Shown here: positions 9,478-13,018 of the stretch, piece by piece
How positions within the stretch are numbered: the first letter of the stretch is position 1
Layout: each line of letters opens with the position of its first letter
DNA from: Euperipatoides rowelli
Taxonomy: Eukaryota; Onychophora; Udeonychophora; Euonychophora; Peripatopsidae
Length of the DNA stretch: 13,018 bases
Assembly: GCA_003024985.2 (NCBI GenBank)
Contig: PXIH01S0002979.1
Direction: 5' to 3' (one strand)
The notes under the pieces: generated by a model
Database searches by the model: none
What the model was told of the DNA's origin: nothing
Seen by the model: only the letters and a program-made list of their open reading frames with translations
Program-made: the position numbers and the translations under genes

Positions 9478-9690
9478 TATGAGGAAGTGAGATAATCTAT
9501 AAGAAGGCAGCAATAAAGATTATCTATTTTGTAGTTTGGCTATTGTGTTAGTATAAGAAAGTGAGATAATCAAAAAGGATTAGGCCTATCTATTTTGTAG
9601 TTTGGCTATTGTGTTAGTATAAGAAAGTGAGATAATCAAAAAAGGATTATCTATTTTGTACTTTGATTGTGTTGTATCCATAAGGAAATA
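9478..9690. repeat. Three-copy tandem repeat with internal inverted repeats
   Basis: The GTGAGATAATC start recurs at 9487, 9561 and 9627 (spacings 74 and 66 bp). Each copy is followed by a TATCTATTTTGTA-type block, and the first two also share GTTTGGCTATTGTGTTAGTA. Within a unit, AGATAATC faces GATTATCT: 9-bp stem 9490-9498/9517-9525 in copy 1 and 8-bp stem 9630-9637/9645-9652 in copy 3. Copy 2 has GGCCTA (9583-9588) inside the right arm. The origin is unknown. Confidence 0.85.
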
Positions 9691-10284
9691 CATTATTTCA
9701 CTTAAGACTTGGCAGATAGGATATGCAACTTCTAGCTAAACATTTTAAAGAAATACGGTATGTTTTTTTCTTATTATTTTAGTTATAATATATTAAATTT
9801 AGTTAGTTATCATTCCCCTCTGTAACATTTTTTATACCTTTCTGATATGATTAGAAAATCTTTTACAAGTCCTAAATGGTTAAACTATTATCTACAGTCT
9901 TATGTGCATGACACTCTGAATTGAGCACGCTCTAAAATGGGAGTATGAAGTTTTAATTAAAAATGAACTAAATGCCGGTTGATACGAAATAAAATATATT
10001 TTTAGCACTTTAGATGAAGAAAATAGCATTCGAAACACGTATGGCATGACTTTGTAAGTTATATGAAAGACGGAATATCTTAATCTAAAGTTTTATGCTG
10101 GTTGAGTTATTTTCTCTAACCTTGATATGCGCGAGGAAAGCGGTCGGCAGCTTTGATGTGCATCTGTCAATCNAAATAAGAATGAAAAGATGTCAATTTA
10201 AGTCAGCCAGCCTCAGTTATCTTAGGTCTTTATCAAAGTCAAAAGAAACTAAAACTAGTCAAATTAAACCAATATTTTATTTTA
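9691..10284. other. AT-rich stretch with no recognised gene
   Basis: Frequent stops in all frames. The + strand frame starting at 10095 has no recognisable similarity, contains one N and runs into simple repeat. Nothing else is supported. Confidence 0.4.
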
Positions 10285-10395
10285 AAATAATTTATTTATT
10301 TATTTATTTATTAAATATGCGGGATCTTCACCCCTGGGTGGTGTTCCAGATCCCAATGTCAAGAGGGGGGAACAAAAATAATACAAAAAAAAAAA
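10285..10395 (-). mobile_element. Possible 3' tail of a minus-strand retroposon
   Basis: On the minus strand there is a T-rich then G/C-containing segment, then a hairpin-forming block, then GCATATTTAATAAATAAATA, that is an (AAAT)n tail (+ strand TTTA repeats 10289-10312). The block has GGGATCT (10321-10327) pairing with AGATCCC (10348-10354), and inside it CACCC facing GGGTG. A stem-loop followed by a short tandem tail is the usual 3' end of CR1/L2/RTE-type LINEs and of SINEs that borrow their tails. No reverse transcriptase or pol III promoter box was found, so this is a tentative call. Confidence 0.4.
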
Positions 10396-10980
10396 AATTA
10401 CATATTAATAACATGCTTAAATGTACTGTATATATAATCTGCCCCTGCATGCTGGTTTAAATCATTACTCCCACCATATGCAATACTAATTATTTCAAGC
10501 AAAGATTGCAGAATGCTTTCAAATTATTATTTTTGTACTGGTCTTATCCATTCGTAGATTCTTCCAATTCTCACTTCTTTAAGTAAACATACATCACTGT
10601 TTCTTCTTTTTTTGGTGGAGAGATTGAGGACTGAAAAAGTTTCGATGTAGTACCTGATCATTCATTTTTCCTCTTTTAAACATTTATCAAATTATAGCGA
10701 AATTTTGAAGGAAAAATGATGATGTATTTTATAGGCACTGTAGTATCAGTGTGCCTTACTGCAACAAAATAATAGATGTATTTTTTTTTTTTAGCTGCAC
10801 GGAGTTTTTATTGATATTCATTAAGTTTGTTGTCAATGTGCTGATAAACAAAGCCATGATGTCAGTGTTGTCTCACAAGTAACTAGATTAATTTTAGTTT
10901 CGTATTGAATTTATTTAGAAAAATGGAATGAATAAAAAATTTTAACTGCAATTTTCTTTTAATGACGTTTACAGAAAATT
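10396..10980. other. AT-rich stretch with no recognised gene
   Basis: No open frame of note, no RNA gene and no clear repeat apart from homopolymer T and A runs (for example 10781-10792). Confidence 0.4.
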
Positions 10981-10995
10981 TATATTATATTTTGC

Positions 10996-11096
10996 AAAAA
11001 TGGGAAATGGCTTTCCCGTATAGGTTTAATATGGGAGGTGGAAAATTTTCATTATAAAAGGGATTTCCCAGGTAAAACGGAAGATCTGGCAACCCT
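10996..11096. mobile_element. Possible terminus of a decayed DNA transposon
   Basis: The + strand ends in AGATCTGGCAACCCTA; read on the minus strand this is TAGGGTTGCCAGATCT. A start of the GGGTTGCCAGAT kind is frequent at ends of animal DNA transposons. Inside are GGGAAATGGCTTTCCC (11002-11017, 6-bp stem) and GGGATTTCCC (11060-11069). No matching opposite terminus or target duplication was found in the window, so the call is weak. Confidence 0.25.
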
Positions 11097-11233
11097 AATC
11101 ACTTTCCATATACAGTATCACTTCAAATGAGAAAAATTAACTCTAATATTAAAAATGCTTCGATTTAAAAAAAAAAAAAAGAATTTCAAATATCTATTCC
11201 ATTTACAGATTGGTGTGCCCCCTCTCCCGCCCC

Positions 11234-11252
11234 CTAAAATACGCTATTTTAG
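11234..11252. repeat. Short perfect hairpin
   Basis: CTAAAATA (11234-11241), CGC, TATTTTAG (11245-11252). An 8-bp stem with a 3-nt loop. No function is assigned. Confidence 0.6.
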
Positions 11253-11454
11253 TTTTATGTGATTAAAATCAAAATGGTAGATGCTAGCGACTTGAAATTT
11301 TTATTGAAGGTGTAGAGTAGTACCCGGATGTCATGTATCACATCATAGTCACGTAATCTAAACACCCACCCCATCCCCTCTGCCATTTTCTAATTTTTGT
11401 GAATTTTATTTTAAAAAATGTTTAAGTTAATGGCACATCATTTCTGCGCATCCT

Positions 11455-11508
11455 ATGATGTCATTTAGAAAAGACCCGGATTGGCCCAGAAAATTCGACA
11501 TCTATCCC
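11455..11508. repeat. Satellite-like segment, copy 1
   Basis: ATGATGTCAT (11455-11464) followed by GAAAAGACCCGGATTGGCCC and an AATTCGACAT block. The AAAAGACCCGGAT/GGCCCAGAAA part recurs at 12917-12955, where another ATGATGTCAT (12877) lies just upstream. The two are members of one repeat family. Confidence 0.7.
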
Positions 11509-11690
11509 ATCATACACCTTGCGATACTCTATCCCAGCATGCACCTTGTGATACTCTATCCCAGCATGCACCTTGTGATACTCTATCCCATCATACACCT
11601 TGCGATACTCTATCCCAGCATGCACCTTGTGATACTCTATCCCAGCATACACCTTGCGATACTCTATCCCATCATGCATCTGAATGTGTT
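11502..11690. repeat. 27-bp minisatellite, six full units and a partial seventh
   Basis: CTATCCC starts at 11502, 11529, 11556, 11583, 11610, 11637 and 11664, exactly 27 bp apart. Two unit types exist: CATCATACACCTTGCGATAC (units 1 and 4) and CAGCATGCACCTTGTGATAC (units 2, 3 and 5). Unit 6 is a mixture of both and unit 7 degenerates. As 27 is divisible by three, frames on both strands stay open and give 9-residue repeats; these are not genes. Confidence 0.95.
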
Positions 11691-11787
11691 TTCAAAAAAT
11701 TCGAAGTGGGTGGGGCATCTATTCCAACATACAGCATCATCTACTGTATTTTCTAAATTTTTAGGGAAAAAATTGATTTTTTTAAAA

Positions 11788-11870
11788 AAAAACGATATAT
11801 ATCCATACTATCTATAATCGATCGATTAATCGATTGATAATCGATACATATCGATCAATAATCAATACCC
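11788..11870. repeat. ATCGAT-rich block with a 14-bp palindrome
   Basis: Five ATCGA occurrences lie between 11817 and 11856, including the perfect palindrome TAATCGATCGATTA (11815-11828). Another CGAT occurs at 11793. The block sits between the minisatellite and another TATCCCATCAT at about 11870. It may be simple-sequence drift. ATCGAT is also the core of several homeodomain/CUT and DREF-type sites, but a regulatory role is not shown. Confidence 0.55.
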
Positions 11871-11917
11871 TATCCCATCATGGATCATAATAATACACAA
11901 AATGCATCATAATATGA

Positions 11918-11947
11918 TGTCATATGCCCATATATGGGCATATGACA
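11918..11947. repeat. 30-bp perfect palindrome at the hAT insertion point
   Basis: CATATGCCCATATATGGGCATATG (11921-11944) is its own reverse complement, and pairing continues outward to 11918 and 11947. The outer two base pairs on the right belong to the inserted element. The core was therefore present in the target before insertion. Confidence 0.9.
11938..11945. repeat. Left target-site duplication of the hAT element
   Basis: GCATATGA directly abuts the left terminus (CAGG...) and is identical to 12873-12880 on the other side. Eight bases is the diagnostic hAT duplication length. Confidence 0.93.
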
Positions 11948-12092
11948 GGCCTGGGCAACAGTTTCGGCACGAGGGCCAGATTGAAAATTTATAATTCTCC
12001 GCGGGCCGGGCTGGTCTTCAAGCGGGAAAAATTCCAAGAGAACTAACCGAAACAATGATGCAGCGAGGTGACAGGGCGTCTCCCAGAATTTT

Positions 12093-12350
12093 TAGATAAA
12101 CAGACAAATAGATAGACAGATAGATAGACAGACAGCTAGACAGACATATAGATAGACAGACAGATAGACAAACAGATAGACAGACAGATAACAGACATAT
12201 AGATAGACAGATAGAGGATGGAGAGATAGAGATAGACCGATAGACATATAAATAGCAGATAGATAGACATATAGATATAGATATATAGAGAAATAGATAG
12301 ATAATGAGAAATAAAGTAATAGAGAGAGGGAGAGAGAGAGAGACAAAGAG
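12093..12350. repeat. (GATA)/(GACA) microsatellite grading into (GA)n, inside the hAT element
   Basis: On the + strand AGATAGACAGACAGATAG-type units dominate, then GAGAGAGGGAGAGAGAGAGA near 12321-12343. The long minus-strand frame (Ser/Leu/Tyr-rich) is only this repeat read in codons. Confidence 0.92.
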
Positions 12351-12800
12351 AGAAAGACTTTTTTTAAAAAAAAAACATTACTGGATAATAAAACCTATAG
12401 TTTATAAGTTCTATTCTCAAATAAAGTGGGGGAGGGATATTAAAAATAATAAAAAGTATTTTGATTAAGATTAAGAAGCTCTGCTNTNATTTTCTTAAAA
12501 GTGGGGGGAAAAAGTACAAACATTCAGTAATGTTTTATTATAAAGATGATTTGTAATTTCTTTACGATATCTTTGTTTTAAAGATAAATAACATCTGACC
12601 AGCTGATTATTTATTGCCTTTCACTTTAATTAGACATCACGTGACCACGGCGCTTAATTTGTTTTGGCGTAACTTTGTTTTATTAATTTTATTTATTCAG
12701 GGAAAGACACAATATATTAATATGTATAATTACTGCATAATACTGTATATATTGTGTGTGTCATTTAAAATAATAGCAAAGATAATAAAACATTTTAGAT
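12351..12800. other. Non-coding interior of the hAT element
   Basis: AT-rich with two Ns near 12486-12488 and no transposase motif. A perfect E-box within TCACGTGACC lies at 12637-12646. The short + strand frame 12614-12802 is hydrophobic and AT-driven, with no recognised similarity. Confidence 0.5.
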
Positions 12801-12872
12801 AAAATTTGCGGGCCACATAAACTGATACGGCGGACCAGATCTGGCCCGAGGGCCGTATGATGCCCACCCCTG

Positions 12873-12880
12873 GCATATGA
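12873..12880. repeat. Right target-site duplication of the hAT element
   Basis: GCATATGA immediately after the terminal CCCCTG, identical to 11938-11945. Confidence 0.93.
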
Positions 12881-12960
12881 TGTCATTTTTGATATCGAAA
12901 ATTTGGCCGCCGTCTTGAAAAGACCCGGATAGGCCCAGAAACGACATTTCCTATCGACTT
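12877..12960. repeat. Satellite-like segment, copy 2
   Basis: ATGATGTCAT (12877-12886), then GGCCGCCGTCTTG (minus strand CAAGACGGCGGCC, like the CAAGATGGC motifs at 3414-3820), then GAAAAGACCCGGATAGGCCC (12917-12936) matching 11468-11487 with one change. This continues the sequence interrupted by the hAT element. Confidence 0.7.
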
Positions 12961-12965
12961 ATATC

Positions 12966-12978
12966 TACAGTATATCTA

Positions 12979-13018
<40 letters not shown>
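12966..13018. repeat. (TATC)n/(CT)n/(TA)n microsatellite at the window edge
   Basis: TATCTATCTATC passes into about 16 CT dinucleotides and ends TATATATA at the last base. The array may continue beyond the window. Confidence 0.95.

Larger units (their letters stand above)
11946..12872. mobile_element. Non-autonomous hAT-type DNA transposon (927 bp)
   Basis: The left end starts CAGGCCTGGGCAACAG. The right end, read in reverse complement, starts CAGGGGTGGGCATCAT: 12 of the first 16 positions match. Subterminal GAGGGCCAGA and CGGGCCAGA blocks, and GCGGGCCGG/GCGGGCCAC sequences, are present near both ends. This GC-rich CAGGGGTGGGC plus 'gcgggcc' arrangement is typical of animal hAT elements. Perfect 8-bp duplications GCATATGA flank it. 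The inside has no transposase reading frame, only a large GATA/GACA microsatellite and AT-rich sequence, so it must have been moved by a transposase encoded elsewhere. The perfect duplication suggests a fairly recent insertion, while the imperfect termini suggest some divergence. Confidence 0.92.

Noticed and set aside
9111-11000. Possible further Polinton-type genes (integrase, packaging ATPase, protease, capsid) upstream of the polymerase
   Set aside because: I read both strands for their typical motifs and saw none. The region is short-frame AT-rich DNA and repeats.
11060-11069. Perfect NF-kB/Dorsal-like site GGGATTTCCC
   Set aside because: A single isolated ten-base match inside a probable transposon terminus. 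Not enough to call a regulatory element.
11502-11690. CRISPR-like array
   Set aside because: Units are directly adjacent with no unique spacers, and the DNA is animal-like. It is a minisatellite.
11455-11817. Three overlapping open frames with 9-residue repeats (two + strand, one minus strand)
   Set aside because: The 27-bp period is a codon multiple, so frames stay open automatically. No start context, homology or non-repeat domain supports a protein.
12092-12346. Long Ser/Leu/Tyr-rich minus-strand frame
   Set aside because: It is the GATA/GACA/GA microsatellite translated.
12637-12646. E-box TCACGTGACC inside the hAT element
   Set aside because: A single short motif with no promoter or gene nearby.
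1-13018. tRNA, rRNA or other structured RNA genes
   Set aside because: No tRNA A/B-box pair with a cloverleaf and no rRNA-like conserved block was recognised by eye. A covariance-model scan was not possible.

Overview
The window looks like AT-rich nuclear DNA from an animal. It has no dense bacterial-style coding. It carries microsatellites, minisatellites, a hAT-type transposon with an exact target duplication, and a decayed protein-primed DNA polymerase of the kind carried by Polinton/Maverick-like elements. Scattered single Ns suggest a draft assembly. The exact organism cannot be read from the sequence; an aquatic invertebrate is plausible but is only a guess. I find no intact protein-coding gene and no RNA gene.

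Layout. 1-860 is T-rich and could be the 3' untranslated end of an upstream + strand gene (AATAAA at 818), with a strong 25-bp hairpin at 294-347. 860-3340 is AT-rich DNA with an (AATC)-like simple repeat near 1260 and nothing recognisable as a gene. 3349-3830 holds four copies of a CAAGATGGC-type motif with ETS-like and CRE-like sequences, spaced about 120-150 bp apart. 3840-5570 is AT-rich with two local duplication systems (4802/5099 and 5353/5471).

5587-9110, minus strand, is the main relic: a family B, protein-primed DNA polymerase pseudogene. It has recognisable exonuclease and polymerase blocks in the expected order, broken by many stops and frameshifts. It is preceded by a long low-complexity N-terminal region (18-residue repeats, Pro/Ile/Lys/Asn-rich stretches, a 344-bp tandem duplication, an Asp/Ser tract). 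No integrase, packaging ATPase, protease or capsid gene was recognised beside it.

9478-9690 is a three-copy repeat with internal inverted repeats. 10285-10380 looks like the 3' tail of a minus-strand retroposon. 10980-11100 may be the end of another DNA transposon. 11280-13018 is a repeat cluster: a seven-unit 27-bp minisatellite, an ATCGAT-rich block, and a satellite-like sequence into which a 927-bp non-autonomous hAT element inserted (8-bp target duplication GCATATGA, within a palindrome). The window ends in a (CT)n/(TA)n microsatellite.

Overall this is a graveyard of mobile DNA and not an operating gene system. The most interesting parts are the unusual N-terminal architecture of the polymerase relic and the satellite-like family that shares motifs between the two ends of the window.
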